A DNA stretch of 64,000 bases from the NCBI RefSeq assembly GCF_900176075.1, contig NZ_FWWV01000003.1:19205-83204 (forward strand), in the 5' to 3' direction. This document shows, piece after piece, positions 9,106 through 17,884 of the stretch. The position numbers and the translations under genes were made by a program. The notes below the pieces were generated by a model that worked only from the letters and a program-made list of their open reading frames with translations, searched no databases and was not told where the DNA came from. Numbering within the stretch: the first letter of the stretch is position 1; every line of letters begins with the position of its first letter. The stretch comes from Pasteurella testudinis DSM 23072 (lineage in GTDB: Bacteria; Pseudomonadota; Gammaproteobacteria; Enterobacterales; Pasteurellaceae).

Positions 9106-9891
9106 CTAATCTGCCAAAAAGAGCGGTCCGAGCGGCGTTTTCGGCAGCGCAAAATGCGGCGGATAACGTACGTCCACCAAATATAACCCTTCTGCTTTGG
9201 CGGTCGCCGCCGCCAATGTGCGGTCTTTCTGTTGCTGTAACCATGCTATCCATTCGGGCGGCTGATTGCCGTTACCCACTTCAATCAAACTGCCGACGAT
9301 ATTTCTCACCATATGATGCACAAAAGCGTTCGCTTGAATATCGACGATAACAAACTGCCCCAAACGGCTGACATTCAAATGGTGAACATTGCGCCAAGGG
9401 GAGCGGGATTGACACTGTGCCGCACGAAACGAGCTGAAATCCAATTCGCCGAGCAATGCCTGTCCGGCTCGCTGCATTTTCTCCTGATCCAGCGGCAAGT
9501 GGTAATGGGTTAAACCGTTGGCTAAAATCGCCGGCCGCAAAGGGTGATTGAAAATAACATAGCGGTAACGACGGGCGGTTGCGCTGAAACGGGCGTGAAA
9601 GTCCTCTTCCACCGTCTGCACCCATTTGACTTTAATATCGCTCGGCAAATTGGCATTCACCCCCAAACTCCAAGCCTGCGGCTGACGAATCGCATCGGTT
9701 TCAAAATGCACCACTTGTCCGGTGGCGTGCACGCCTGAATCGGTGCGTCCGGCGCAAAAAACGGAGACTTCATGAGCAGCCACCTTGCTAAGTGCGGTTT
9801 CTAAGGTGTGTTGTACGCTTTTCACCGCTTGCTGGCGCTGCCAGCCGAAGTAGCGGCTGCCGTCATATTCAATACCTAAGGCAATTTTCAT
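9106..9891 (-). CDS. truA: tRNA pseudouridine(38-40) synthase TruA
   Basis: Converts U38-U40 in the anticodon stem of tRNAs to pseudouridine. The catalytic aspartate is Asp51 in [15 protein letters not shown]. Other family features are the start [20 protein letters not shown] and [12 protein letters not shown]. The frame is open to 9951, but the ATG at 9891 gives the family N-terminus and has AGGA upstream, giving 261 residues. It lies downstream of rplY past a terminator, and upstream of accD. Confidence 0.94.
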   Translation of the reverse strand: MKIALGIEYDGSRYFGWQRQQAVKSVQHTLETALSKVAAHEVSVFCAGRTDSGVHATGQVVHFETDAIRQPQAWSLGVNANLPSDIKVKWVQTVEEDFHARFSATARRYRYVIFNHPLRPAILANGLTHYHLPLDQEKMQRAGQALLGELDFSSFRAAQCQSRSPWRNVHHLNVSRLGQFVIVDIQANAFVHHMVRNIVGSLIEVGNGNQPPEWIAWLQQQKDRTLAAATAKAEGLYLVDVRYPPHFALPKTPLGPLFLAD

Positions 9892-9932
9892 TTTTTTCCT
9901 GCCGTTTTTCTCTTGAAAGGCTTCGGATAATA

Positions 9933-9968
9933 AAAAACACCAGACAATCATAGACTGTTGGTGTTTTT
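9933..9968 (-). terminator. Rho-independent terminator of rplY
   Basis: AAAAACACCA and TGGTGTTTTT form a 10-bp stem, followed on the minus strand by a T-run. It lies 20 bp after the rplY stop and before truA. Confidence 0.85.
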
Positions 9969-9987
9969 ATCACGAATAATTAAAAAA

Positions 9988-10272
9988 TTAAACGCGTTTG
10001 AAGTCCAAGTGAGCCAATTTTGGCTTGAACGGGTGACGTTGTACCGCTTGGATTTTAACAGCAACTTCTTTGCCGTCGATAACTAAGGTGATCACTTCGC
10101 TGTAGAAACTGTCATGAGCTTGAGCATTGTTCAACTCATCATGGTTTAAAGTGATTGAAACCGGCGCTTCGTTACCACCGTACACGATGGCAGGAATTAA
10201 ACCGGCATGGCGCAGACGGCGGCTCGCACCCGTACCTTGCGCTTGACGAACTTCAGCATTAAATTTGTACAT
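9988..10272 (-). CDS. rplY: 50S ribosomal protein L25
   Basis: 5S rRNA-binding protein of the large subunit. It is the short form (94 residues) used by gammaproteobacteria, without the CTC-type C-terminal extension. Typical parts are [29 protein letters not shown] and [16 protein letters not shown]. It is followed by its own terminator and preceded by a structured leader of about 115 bases, which fits the known autoregulation of rplY in enterobacteria. Confidence 0.96.
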   Translation of the reverse strand: MYKFNAEVRQAQGTGASRRLRHAGLIPAIVYGGNEAPVSITLNHDELNNAQAHDSFYSEVITLVIDGKEVAVKIQAVQRHPFKPKLAHLDFKRV

Positions 10273-10293
10273 TTTGCATTTCTCAAAATAAGT

Positions 10294-10357
10294 GAAACAA
10301 CCTGAATACAGTGTTTCTCAATGAATATTTAAAGGATTGCAGGCGACCCAGCAATCC
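10294..10357 (-). promoter_or_regulatory. Two-hairpin rplY leader, candidate L25 autoregulatory RNA
   Basis: On the minus strand the untranslated leader folds into two hairpins: GGATTGC/GCAATCC (10334-10357) and GAAACA-CTG/CAG-TGTTTC (10294-10317). The second ends 21 bases before the rplY ATG. L25 is known to repress its own translation through the leader in E. coli and relatives. That this leader does so is inference from position and structure. Confidence 0.5.
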
Positions 10358-10394
10358 TCAACAATGTTGCTTAAGCATTAACTTAAGGGCGGCT

Positions 10395-10423
10395 ATTCTA
10401 GTCAATTTTTATCGTCGGCGCAA
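10395..10423 (-). promoter_or_regulatory. Candidate sigma-70 promoter of rplY
   Basis: TAGAAT (-10, 10395-10400) and TTGCGC (-35, 10418-10423) with a 17-bp spacer, reading toward rplY. It would give a leader of about 115 bases carrying both hairpins. The -35 is poor. Confidence 0.4.
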
Positions 10424-10547
10424 ATGAAATCACCGCACTTTGCGCATTTTATGGCGAAATTCTTAGCAGTACGGTTTTATTCGGCAGATTTCTTGTTTTT
10501 GTTATGGTAATTACCCCCAAAAAAAGGCACAATACCGCCCAGTTCCT

Positions 10548-11216
10548 GTGATTTCAACACAAGAAATTGAACCTATATTAACTACATATAACGGATTGAT
10601 CGTGCAATTTTTTATTGATTTTTTCACTAATTATGGCTACTTCGCCGTCTTCTTCGTTTTACTTTTGTGTGGCATGGGTGTGCCGATTCCGGAAGACATC
10701 ACGTTGGTTTCCGGAGGGATTATTTCCGGGCTGGGTTATGCCAATCCGCATTGGATGGTCGTGGTCGGTATGATCGGCGTGTTGTTCGGCGATTGCTTGA
10801 TGTATATGCTCGGCCGTTTTTATGGTGTGAAAATTTTACGCTTCCGCTTGATTAAACGTTTTATTACTTTCAAACGTTTGAAAATGGTGAAAGACAAATT
10901 CGATCGTTACGGCAACCGTTTGCTGTTTTTCGCCCGTTTTCTGCCGGGTTTGAGAACACCGGTTTATATTATTTCCGGTATCACCCGTCGTGTCGGTTTC
11001 GTGCGTTTTTTGCTGATTGACTTTTTTGCTGCGATTATCTCCGTTCCGATTTGGGTCTATCTAGGCCATCACGGCGCTGAAAATATCGACTGGATTAAAG
11101 CGCAAATGCGCCACGGGCAGATGGGGATTTACCTGATTCTAGCCGTCATTATTGTGGCTGTCGGCATAACCTATTGGAAGCGCAAGCGCAAACAATTGGA
11201 AGAAAATCAGGAATAG
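10548..11216 (+). CDS. DedA family membrane protein
   Basis: Inner-membrane protein of the DedA/VTT family; members move or scan polyprenyl-phosphate and other lipids. The family signature is visible: GVPIPEDITLVSGG, GDCLMYMLGRFYG, FFARFLPGLRTPVYIISG with its conserved arginine and proline, and IWVYLGHHG. There are about four to five hydrophobic segments and a basic C-terminal tail (WKRKRKQ). The first possible start is the GTG at 10548. The GTG at 10602 (reading MQFFIDFFTNYGY) is an alternative and may be right, as neither has a strong ribosome site. Confidence 0.85.
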   Translation: MISTQEIEPILTTYNGLIVQFFIDFFTNYGYFAVFFVLLLCGMGVPIPEDITLVSGGIISGLGYANPHWMVVVGMIGVLFGDCLMYMLGRFYGVKILRFRLIKRFITFKRLKMVKDKFDRYGNRLLFFARFLPGLRTPVYIISGITRRVGFVRFLLIDFFAAIISVPIWVYLGHHGAENIDWIKAQMRHGQMGIYLILAVIIVAVGITYWKRKRKQLEENQE

Positions 11217-11230
11217 CAGCGGCATTACGA

Positions 11231-11266
11231 TTAAACGATAACTTAAACCATAACTTAAACGATAAC
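11231..11266. repeat. Three tandem 12-bp repeats after dedA
   Basis: TTAAACGATAAC, TTAAACCATAAC and TTAAACGATAAC stand head to tail between the dedA-family stop and the terminator; one base differs in the middle unit. Confidence 0.85.
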
Positions 11267-11304
11267 AAAGAGCGGTTGAGGACAATGATCCCCAACCGCT
11301 CTTT
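11267..11304. terminator. Bidirectional terminator built from a variant uptake sequence pair
   Basis: AAAGAGCGGTTG and CAACCGCTCTTT form a 12-bp stem between the convergent dedA-family gene and slyB, with T-rich flanks. The arms are AAGAGCGGT rather than the canonical AAGTGCGGT. Confidence 0.8.
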
Positions 11305-11351
11305 TACTTTATTGAAAGTATACTATTTCATCTTTATTTAGATAAAATAAA

Positions 11352-11813
11352 TTACAGCGCAGAAACGTTTAGCGTCGAACCGCCAACGATTCTCACCCGC
11401 GCACCCGGCACTAAAGTGGAATCGTATTTTTGCACAACGACGATCTCTTTGCCGTCATCTTTTTTAATCACCAGTTCCAGAGAATCGACTTGGCTGGCTT
11501 TCTGCTCAATCACACTGCCGGCAACCGCACCGGCAACTGCGCCGACAGCAGTGGCGATCGCTTGTCCGGAACCGCCGCCGACGGTAGAACCTAAAATCCC
11601 ACCGATAGCGCCGCCGCCGACCGTGCCGATCACGCCTTGATTAGGCGCTTGGATCGCCACTTCACGACTGGAAACAATAGTACCGTAGCTGATTGAACGG
11701 GCTTCTTTGGCTTGGTCGCCGGTGTAAACATTGCCACTGTAAACATCTTTGTTGGCACAACCTACCACCGCTAATCCCATCATCACGCTCACAGCTAACA
11801 TCGATTTTTTCAT
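11352..11813 (-). CDS. slyB: Outer membrane lipoprotein, SlyB/Pcp family
   Basis: A 153-residue glycine-zipper lipoprotein, equivalent to the 15-kDa Pcp lipoprotein of Haemophilus. The signal peptide ends in the lipobox VVGC, with the lipidated cysteine near residue 19. A glycine-zipper region follows (GVIGTVGGGAIGGILGSTVG and AVAGAVAGSVIEQKAS), then a small beta domain ending RIVGGSTLNVSAL. GAGGA precedes the ATG. In enterobacteria SlyB belongs to envelope-stress regulons (PhoP); nothing in this promoter shows that here. Confidence 0.92.
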   Translation of the reverse strand: MKKSMLAVSVMMGLAVVGCANKDVYSGNVYTGDQAKEARSISYGTIVSSREVAIQAPNQGVIGTVGGGAIGGILGSTVGGGSGQAIATAVGAVAGAVAGSVIEQKASQVDSLELVIKKDDGKEIVVVQKYDSTLVPGARVRIVGGSTLNVSAL

Positions 11814-11848
11814 ACTGTTTTTTTCCTCAAATTAAGTGAGATTGACGC

Positions 11849-12442
11849 TCACTGTTCTTGTTTAACAATATCCATAATAGAATACGGATGAAATTTGATA
11901 CAAGTTAAATTTTCAACATTGTCAATAAATGTCATTGCAATTGAAGGATTGCAAAGTCTTTCCCCTGCAACTTTCGGTTCGTCCACTTTGACTCGCAACT
12001 GCGGGTTTTCGTTCAAACTAAATTGTCGAATCACCCGTTCAAGCCATTCGTTTGGCGATTCTTTCGCCAAAAACGGCATCACCACTTCGATATGTTCCCA
12101 GCCCTGTTGCAGGTAGCGCTTATTTTTCGGTAGCGGCAATTCGATGATCGACACCGCTTGTCCGGCAAAAAAGAGCGGTTGTGACAAAGTCACCAAATAG
12201 ATCGGTCTGCCGTTAACCGTATTCTCACTGAGCAGCCGACCGCACTTTAGCAACGCAGCGAGCCATTTTTCACCCTGTTCAAAGGTGTTGACCCGCAGCG
12301 CCAAATGATCGATTTCGCTTACGGCGAGATCCAAGCCGATCGCGCCTGCTAATTGCACGATACTCTGTTCAAAGCGCTTAAAACTGTTGCCAAGTGCGGT
12401 TTCTTGCCGCAATAGCGGGTGGGGCTGGGTTAAATTTGTCAT
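11849..12442 (-). CDS. yecM: VOC-fold protein, YecM family
   Basis: A 197-residue protein of the YecM family, which has the vicinal-oxygen-chelate fold but no proven reaction. Recognised from VSEIDHLALRV, VNGRPIYLVTLSQPL, GWEHIEVVMP and the FHPYSI ending. It is divergent from argS, with only 94 bp between the two start codons; yecM also neighbours argS in enterobacteria. The ribosome site is poor. Confidence 0.82.
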   Translation of the reverse strand: MTNLTQPHPLLRQETALGNSFKRFEQSIVQLAGAIGLDLAVSEIDHLALRVNTFEQGEKWLAALLKCGRLLSENTVNGRPIYLVTLSQPLFFAGQAVSIIELPLPKNKRYLQQGWEHIEVVMPFLAKESPNEWLERVIRQFSLNENPQLRVKVDEPKVAGERLCNPSIAMTFIDNVENLTCIKFHPYSIMDIVKQEQ

Positions 12443-12536
12443 TTTTCGGTGCTCTGTCTTTCCTCAATCCGGATAAAACGGTATGATAGCCGCCAATTTA
12501 TTTCATATTATTCAATCTAAAAAGGCTACAATTTCA

Positions 12537-14267
12537 GTGAATATTCAGCACATTTTATCGCAAAAAATCAAACAAGCAATGATTGCCGCCGGCGCAGAAC
12601 AGCATTGCGATGCCCTTGTCCGCCAATCCGGTAAACCACAGTTTGGCGACTATCAGGCAAACGGCATTATGGCGGCGGCTAAAAAATTGGCTATGCCGCC
12701 GCGCGACTTGGCGCAACAGGTGATTAACCAACTGGATTTGGGCGATTTGATCGAAAAAGTGGAAATTGCCGGCCCGGGTTTTATCAATATCTTTCTGAAA
12801 AACAGTTGGTTGGCACAACAAAGTCGACAGCTGCTGCAACAACCGCACTTATTGGATAAAACCACCCGACCACAAACAATCGTCGCCGACTACTCTGCGC
12901 CGAACGTTGCCAAACAAATGCACGTCGGCCATTTGCGTTCGACCATTATCGGCGATGCCGTGGTGCGCGTGCTGCAATATTTGGGGCATAACGTGATCCG
13001 TGCCAACCACGTCGGCGACTGGGGCACGCAATTCGGTATGCTGATTGCCTATCTGGAAAAAGTGGAAAACGAACACGCCGAAGATTTAGCCTTGAGCGAT
13101 TTGGAAGCCTTTTACCGTGCGGCGAAACAGAGTTATGACAGCGATGCCGAATTTGCCGAGAAATCACGCAATTATGTGGTGAAATTGCAGGGCGGCGATC
13201 AATATTGCCTGACCATGTGGCGCAAACTGGTGGACATTACCATGCAACAAAATCAGCAGACTTATGATCGCTTAAACGTGACCTTGAGTAACGATGATGT
13301 GATGGGCGAAAGCCTGTATAACCCGATGTTGCCGGGCATTGTCGCTGATCTGAAAGCCAAAGGTATTGCGGTGGAAGATCAAGGTGCGGTTGTGGTGTTT
13401 TTAGATGAATTTAAAAATAAAGACGGCGAAGCGATGGGTGTGATTATACAAAAAAGCGACGGCGGTTTTCTCTACACTACCACCGATATTGCCGCCGCCA
13501 AATATCGTCATGACGTGCTGCACGCCGACCGTGCGCTCTATTTTACCGACAGCCGCCAGAGCCAACATTTGCAGCAGGCGTGGACAATCGTGCGTAAAGC
13601 CGGCTACATTCCCGACAGCATGAGTCTGGAACATTTTAACTTCGGTATGATGTTGGGCAAAGACAATAAGCCGTTCAAAACCCGTTCCGGCGACACCGTG
13701 AAATTAACCGACTTGCTGGACGAAGCGATTGAACGGGCAGAACAATTGATTCGTGCCAAAAATCCCGATTTGAGCGAACAAGCATTGCAACAAGTGGTGG
13801 AAGCGGTTGCGATCGGCGCGGTGAAATATGCCGATCTGTCCAAAAACCGTACGACGGATTATGTGTTTGACTGGGATAACATGCTGAGTTTCGAAGGCAA
13901 CACCGCACCTTATATGCAATATGCCTACACCCGTATCCATTCCATTTTCAGCCGCAGTGGAATCAATCCTGATTCGTTACAGGGTAACATCAGTTTGAGT
14001 GAAGAGAAAGAACGCACACTGGCAATTAAATTACTGCAATTTGAAGAAGCGGTGCAAACCGTTGCCAAAGACGGCACGCCGCATGTGTTATGTGCTTATT
14101 TATATGAATTGGCAGGGATTTTCTCCAGCTTCTACGAACACTGCCCGATTTTGAATGCCGACGATCAAGCCTTGAAAGACAGCCGTTTGCAGTTGGCTGC
14201 ACTCACGCAGAATACGTTGCAGCAAGGTTTGGATTTATTGGGTATTAAAACCGTCGCCAAAATGTAA
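12537..14267 (+). CDS. argS: Arginyl-tRNA synthetase
   Basis: Class I synthetase that charges tRNA-Arg. The frame is open from 12483, but the family N-terminus ([15 protein letters not shown]) begins at the GTG at 12537, giving 576 residues against 577 in E. coli. The HIGH-type motif is [13 protein letters not shown], within [15 protein letters not shown]. Downstream are [18 protein letters not shown] and [21 protein letters not shown] lies 11 bases before the GTG. As in other ArgRS there is no canonical KMSKS. A good terminator follows. Confidence 0.95.
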   Translation: MNIQHILSQKIKQAMIAAGAEQHCDALVRQSGKPQFGDYQANGIMAAAKKLAMPPRDLAQQVINQLDLGDLIEKVEIAGPGFINIFLKNSWLAQQSRQLLQQPHLLDKTTRPQTIVADYSAPNVAKQMHVGHLRSTIIGDAVVRVLQYLGHNVIRANHVGDWGTQFGMLIAYLEKVENEHAEDLALSDLEAFYRAAKQSYDSDAEFAEKSRNYVVKLQGGDQYCLTMWRKLVDITMQQNQQTYDRLNVTLSNDDVMGESLYNPMLPGIVADLKAKGIAVEDQGAVVVFLDEFKNKDGEAMGVIIQKSDGGFLYTTTDIAAAKYRHDVLHADRALYFTDSRQSQHLQQAWTIVRKAGYIPDSMSLEHFNFGMMLGKDNKPFKTRSGDTVKLTDLLDEAIERAEQLIRAKNPDLSEQALQQVVEAVAIGAVKYADLSKNRTTDYVFDWDNMLSFEGNTAPYMQYAYTRIHSIFSRSGINPDSLQGNISLSEEKERTLAIKLLQFEEAVQTVAKDGTPHVLCAYLYELAGIFSSFYEHCPILNADDQALKDSRLQLAALTQNTLQQGLDLLGIKTVAKM

Positions 14268-14288
14268 TTTACTGAACCTTGCGCTAAA

Positions 14289-14324
14289 AAAATCGCCATT
14301 TTGCATACCCAAAATGGCGATTTT
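14289..14324. terminator. Bidirectional terminator between argS and grpE
   Basis: A perfect 14-bp stem, AAAATCGCCATTTT and AAAATGGCGATTTT, with an 8-base loop and T/A-rich flanks on both sides, between convergent genes. Confidence 0.9.
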
Positions 14325-14350
14325 CTTTTGATGGTACAATTGACCGGCTT

Positions 14351-14932
14351 CTAGGCAGCAACCATCACCATCGCCGGACGAATCACACGCCCGTTCAGCA
14401 GATAGCCTTTTTGCAATACCTGTGTAATCTGATTGGTGCTGAAACCCTCGCTCGGCTGCATCGAAATCGCCTGATGTAATTCTGGATTAAACGCCTCGCC
14501 AACTGCACCGACCGCTTCAATCCCAAACTTGTTGACTGTTGCGATCAGCGATTTGTGGGTCAGTTCCACGCCGTCAAAAATGGCTTTGCTCGCCTCGTCT
14601 TCGGCGGTTTGCGTTTTCAACGCTAACGCACGCTCTAAATTATCGATCACTTCCAATAATTCTTTGGCGAATTTTTCCAAGGCGAAATTATGCGCTTTTT
14701 CAATATCCTGTGCCGCACGACGACGGATATTTTCCACTTCGGCATGACTTCTCAACTGAATATCCTGCACCCGTTTATTGCTCTCTTCCAGTTGTTCTTC
14801 TAACTCCTGCACTCGTGCAATCGCCTCTTCCAGCGGATCACCGACCGCTTCCATTTCATGCGCTTGCATATCGACATTTTCTGCTGTGGCTTCTGCTGCT
14901 TCTACTTTTTTTTCTTCAGATAAGTCTGACAT
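14351..14932 (-). CDS. grpE: Nucleotide exchange factor GrpE
   Basis: Releases ADP from DnaK in the Hsp70 cycle. The frame opens at 15028, but the ATG at 14932 has GAGAGGA just upstream and gives the usual acidic N-terminus [14 protein letters not shown], for 193 residues. A long coiled coil (about 45-110) is followed by the beta-wing head with [23 protein letters not shown] and the ending [17 protein letters not shown] strong sigma-32 promoter lies upstream at 15047-15074. Divergent from nadK, as in enterobacteria. Confidence 0.95.
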   Translation of the reverse strand: MSDLSEEKKVEAAEATAENVDMQAHEMEAVGDPLEEAIARVQELEEQLEESNKRVQDIQLRSHAEVENIRRRAAQDIEKAHNFALEKFAKELLEVIDNLERALALKTQTAEDEASKAIFDGVELTHKSLIATVNKFGIEAVGAVGEAFNPELHQAISMQPSEGFSTNQITQVLQKGYLLNGRVIRPAMVMVAA

Positions 14933-15046
14933 TTTCCTCTCCGTCTGTCTGCTGAAATCAATCAAGTTGCCTATTCTAGCGAAAAACCGCGCTATCCGTA
15001 AGCCCGATTCGCTCAATAGTGCTTTCAATTACCCCTCTTTTTGTTA

Positions 15047-15074
15047 ATATAGGGTTCAAAATTCCTATTTCAAG
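15047..15074 (-). promoter_or_regulatory. Sigma-32 (heat shock) promoter of grpE
   Basis: On the minus strand a perfect -35 CTTGAAA (15068-15074), a 13-bp spacer, and CCCTATAT (15047-15054), which matches CCCCATnT at all but one fixed position. It points at grpE, about 110 bases upstream of the ATG. Confidence 0.8.
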
Positions 15075-15112
15075 CAATAGCTGACTTTTATTGTTTTTTA
15101 TGAGCAAAATAA

Positions 15113-16036
15113 ATGAGTGATTACTCTTCTTTGACACCCAATGCTGCTAAAGGCAAACGTAAGTTTCACACCATTGGCTTGGTCGGACGGCCAAGAAACA
15201 ATAATGCCCTGCAAATGCATAAAAACATTTACCACTGGTTAAGCGAACGCCATTACGAAGTTTTGGTTGAAGAAAACATCGGCAAAGATCTCTCCATTGC
15301 AGAAAGCCACACCGCCTCGATCGAACAAATCGGCGAAAGAGCCGATCTGGCAATTGTAATCGGCGGCGACGGCAATATGCTCGGCACGGCACGCATTTTG
15401 GCGCGTTACGATATCGCCGTAATCGGTATCAACCGCGGGCATTTGGGATTTTTAACCGATATTGATCCCAAGCATGCCTACTCCCAATTGCACTCTTGCT
15501 TGGAAGAGGGCGAATATTTTATCGAAGAGCGTTTTTTGCTGGAAGCGACGGTCGAACGCGGCAACGAATTAATCAACTTAAACAATGCCGTCAACGAAGT
15601 GGTGATTCATCCGGCAAAAATTGCGCATATGATCGATTTTCAAGTCTATATTGATGATAAATTTGCCTTTTCCCAACGTTCCGACGGCTTGATTATTTCG
15701 ACCCCGACCGGTTCGACCGCCTACTCGTTATCCGCCGGCGGTCCGATTTTAACCCCGCAATTAAATGCCATCGCCCTCGTGCCGATGTTTCCGCACACCC
15801 TGTCCTCCAGACCGTTGGTAATCGACGGCAACAGCGTTATTTCGCTACGCTTTGCGCAATACACCGTGCGCCAACTGGAAATCAGCTGCGACAGCCAAGT
15901 GGCTCATGCTTTTTCGCCGGACGATAAAATTATCGTGCGTAAAAGCAAGGACACCTTGCGCTTGCTGCATTTGAACGACTATAACTACTTTAACGTGCTC
16001 AGCGCCAAACTGGGCTGGCTGCAAAAACTTTTCTAA
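15113..16036 (+). CDS. nadK: NAD kinase
   Basis: Phosphorylates NAD to NADP. The 307-residue protein has the family motifs [14 protein letters not shown] (the GGDG catalytic motif), [33 protein letters not shown] and [23 protein letters not shown]. There is no good ribosome site. A six-codon reading frame (ATG at 15100, stop at 15118-15120) overlaps the nadK start codon in another frame and might couple translation; that is only a possibility. Divergent from grpE. Confidence 0.95.
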   Translation: MSDYSSLTPNAAKGKRKFHTIGLVGRPRNNNALQMHKNIYHWLSERHYEVLVEENIGKDLSIAESHTASIEQIGERADLAIVIGGDGNMLGTARILARYDIAVIGINRGHLGFLTDIDPKHAYSQLHSCLEEGEYFIEERFLLEATVERGNELINLNNAVNEVVIHPAKIAHMIDFQVYIDDKFAFSQRSDGLIISTPTGSTAYSLSAGGPILTPQLNAIALVPMFPHTLSSRPLVIDGNSVISLRFAQYTVRQLEISCDSQVAHAFSPDDKIIVRKSKDTLRLLHLNDYNYFNVLSAKLGWLQKLF

Positions 16037-16067
16037 TTAATTTTGAGAAAAGTCACAAAAACCGCTT

Positions 16068-16087
16068 TACTGGATAAAAAAACAGTA
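16068..16087. promoter_or_regulatory. LexA (SOS) box 1 of recN
   Basis: TACTGGATAAAAAAACAGTA fits the LexA consensus CTG-N10-CAG and covers the presumed -35 (TTTACT, 16066-16071) of recN; a -10 TATTAT follows at 16088-16093. Confidence 0.85.
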
Positions 16088-16096
16088 TATTATATT

Positions 16097-16116
16097 TACT
16101 GTATAAATAACCAGTA
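16097..16116. promoter_or_regulatory. LexA (SOS) box 2 of recN
   Basis: TACTGTATAAATAACCAGTA, again CTG-N10-CAG, 9 bp after box 1 and 12 bp before the recN ATG. Two boxes suggest tight repression by cooperative LexA binding, as in E. coli recN. Confidence 0.85.
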
Positions 16117-16128
16117 TTGAGGTTTGCT

Positions 16129-17808
16129 ATGTTAGTCCAGCTGAATATCAATAATTTTGCTATCGTCAACCAACTTGATCTGGCGTTAAACGCCGGTATG
16201 AGCGTGATTACCGGAGAAACCGGCGCCGGAAAATCCATCGCAATCGATGCGCTCGGTTTATGTTTGGGTGATCGTGCGGAAAGCAGCATGATTCGCCACG
16301 GGCAAGAGCGCGGCGAAGTGCGGGCAACCTTTCAAATCGGTAACAACTCGCCTGCTTTGGCTTGGCTGCAACAATATGAGCTGGAAGATGTCGATACGCC
16401 GAGCCATTGCACTTTACGCCGTGTGATCCGCAATGACGGGCGCTCCAAAGCCTTTATCAACAACTGCCCCGTTCCGGTGGCGCAATTGCGTGAATTAGGT
16501 GCTTTACTGATTCAAATTAACGGGCAACACAGCTCGCAGCGCCTGTTGAAAAGCGAAGAACAACTGATTTTATTGGATCAGTTTTGCCACAACCAACCGC
16601 ACTTACAACATATGGCACAGGCCTATCAAAACTGGAAGCAGGCTAAACAGCAGCTTAAACAGTTTCAACAGCAGCTGGCAGAAAACGAAGCGAAAAAACA
16701 GTTGCTGCAATACCAAGTGGAAGAGCTGAACGAGTTTAATCTGCAAGCCGATGAATATCTGCAATTAGAACAGCAACAACGCTGTTTAGCCAACGCCGAG
16801 CAGATTACCCAGCTTTCGCAATCGATCAGTATGCTGCTAAATGAGAACGAATCGGTCAATATCGAAGCGATGCTAAATAAAGCGGAACGCTATTGCACCG
16901 AGCTGTCACAAATGAGCGGGCAATACGATAATCTGATGAATCTGTTGCAAGAGGCTCTGATTCAAGTGCAGGAAGCCGCTTCCGAGCTGCAAACGCTCTC
17001 CTCCGGCATTGAGCAAGATCCTTATCTGCTGGCGGAAGTCGAACAGCGTTTAGGTATGGCATTGCAGCTTGCTAAGAAGCACCATGTCAGTCCAGAGCAA
17101 CTACACCTGCACCACCGCGAATTAAAACGACAACTGGCGGCATTGATTGATATCAGCGAAGGCGAAGAACAACTACGTCGACAGCTCGAAAGTGCGGTCG
17201 CGGAGTTGCAGCAGATCAGTAATACCTTATATCAATCCCGCTTACAAGGCGCTCAAAAACTGTCTTTGCAGATCACCACTTTAATCAAACAGTTGGCGAT
17301 GGAAAATGCTGAGTTTGAAATTGTGGTCAAACACAATCCGGAGGCTATCGGCATACAGGGCGCCGATGAAATCACCTTTATGCTGCGCAGCAACTTAGGA
17401 CAATTGTCGCAACCGCTCGCCAAAATCGCGTCCGGCGGCGAGCTTTCACGGATAGCATTGGCGATTCAAGTGCTGACAGCAGATAAACTGGCGACCCCGA
17501 CTTTGATTTTTGATGAAGTCGATGTCGGCATCAGTGGCGCAACCGCAACGGTTGTCGGCAAACTGATGCAGCAGCTGGCGCAAAAATGCCAGATTTTATG
17601 TGTGACCCATCTGCCGCAAGTCGCCGCTTACGGTCATCAACACTTTAGTGTGCAAAAATTCACTCAAGACGGCGCAACCGTAACCGAAATGACCGCACTT
17701 GATAAAAAAGAGCGGATCTATGCACTGTCACGTTTGCTCAGCGGCAGCGAAGTCACCAACACCACGTTGGCCAATGCCAAAGAGTTGTTAAAGCAGGCAA
17801 CGCCGTAA
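16129..17808 (+). CDS. recN: DNA repair protein RecN
   Basis: SMC-like ATPase used in double-strand break repair. From the ATG at 16129 (GAGG 6 bases upstream; a TTG at 16117 is less likely and overlaps the LexA box) the protein has 559 residues. The Walker A motif GETGAGKS is at about 29-36. A long glutamine-rich coiled coil spans about 155-365, and the ABC signature/Walker B lie in KIASGGELSRIALAIQVL and PTLIFDEVDVGISG. The two LexA boxes make it an SOS gene. Confidence 0.95.
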   Translation: MLVQLNINNFAIVNQLDLALNAGMSVITGETGAGKSIAIDALGLCLGDRAESSMIRHGQERGEVRATFQIGNNSPALAWLQQYELEDVDTPSHCTLRRVIRNDGRSKAFINNCPVPVAQLRELGALLIQINGQHSSQRLLKSEEQLILLDQFCHNQPHLQHMAQAYQNWKQAKQQLKQFQQQLAENEAKKQLLQYQVEELNEFNLQADEYLQLEQQQRCLANAEQITQLSQSISMLLNENESVNIEAMLNKAERYCTELSQMSGQYDNLMNLLQEALIQVQEAASELQTLSSGIEQDPYLLAEVEQRLGMALQLAKKHHVSPEQLHLHHRELKRQLAALIDISEGEEQLRRQLESAVAELQQISNTLYQSRLQGAQKLSLQITTLIKQLAMENAEFEIVVKHNPEAIGIQGADEITFMLRSNLGQLSQPLAKIASGGELSRIALAIQVLTADKLATPTLIFDEVDVGISGATATVVGKLMQQLAQKCQILCVTHLPQVAAYGHQHFSVQKFTQDGATVTEMTALDKKERIYALSRLLSGSEVTNTTLANAKELLKQATP

Positions 17809-17884
17809 AATTACATTGCATGACTTACTCTTAATAAAAAATCGGTTAAGATAGATATAATTTTATCAAGTGGGAATTCAACTT

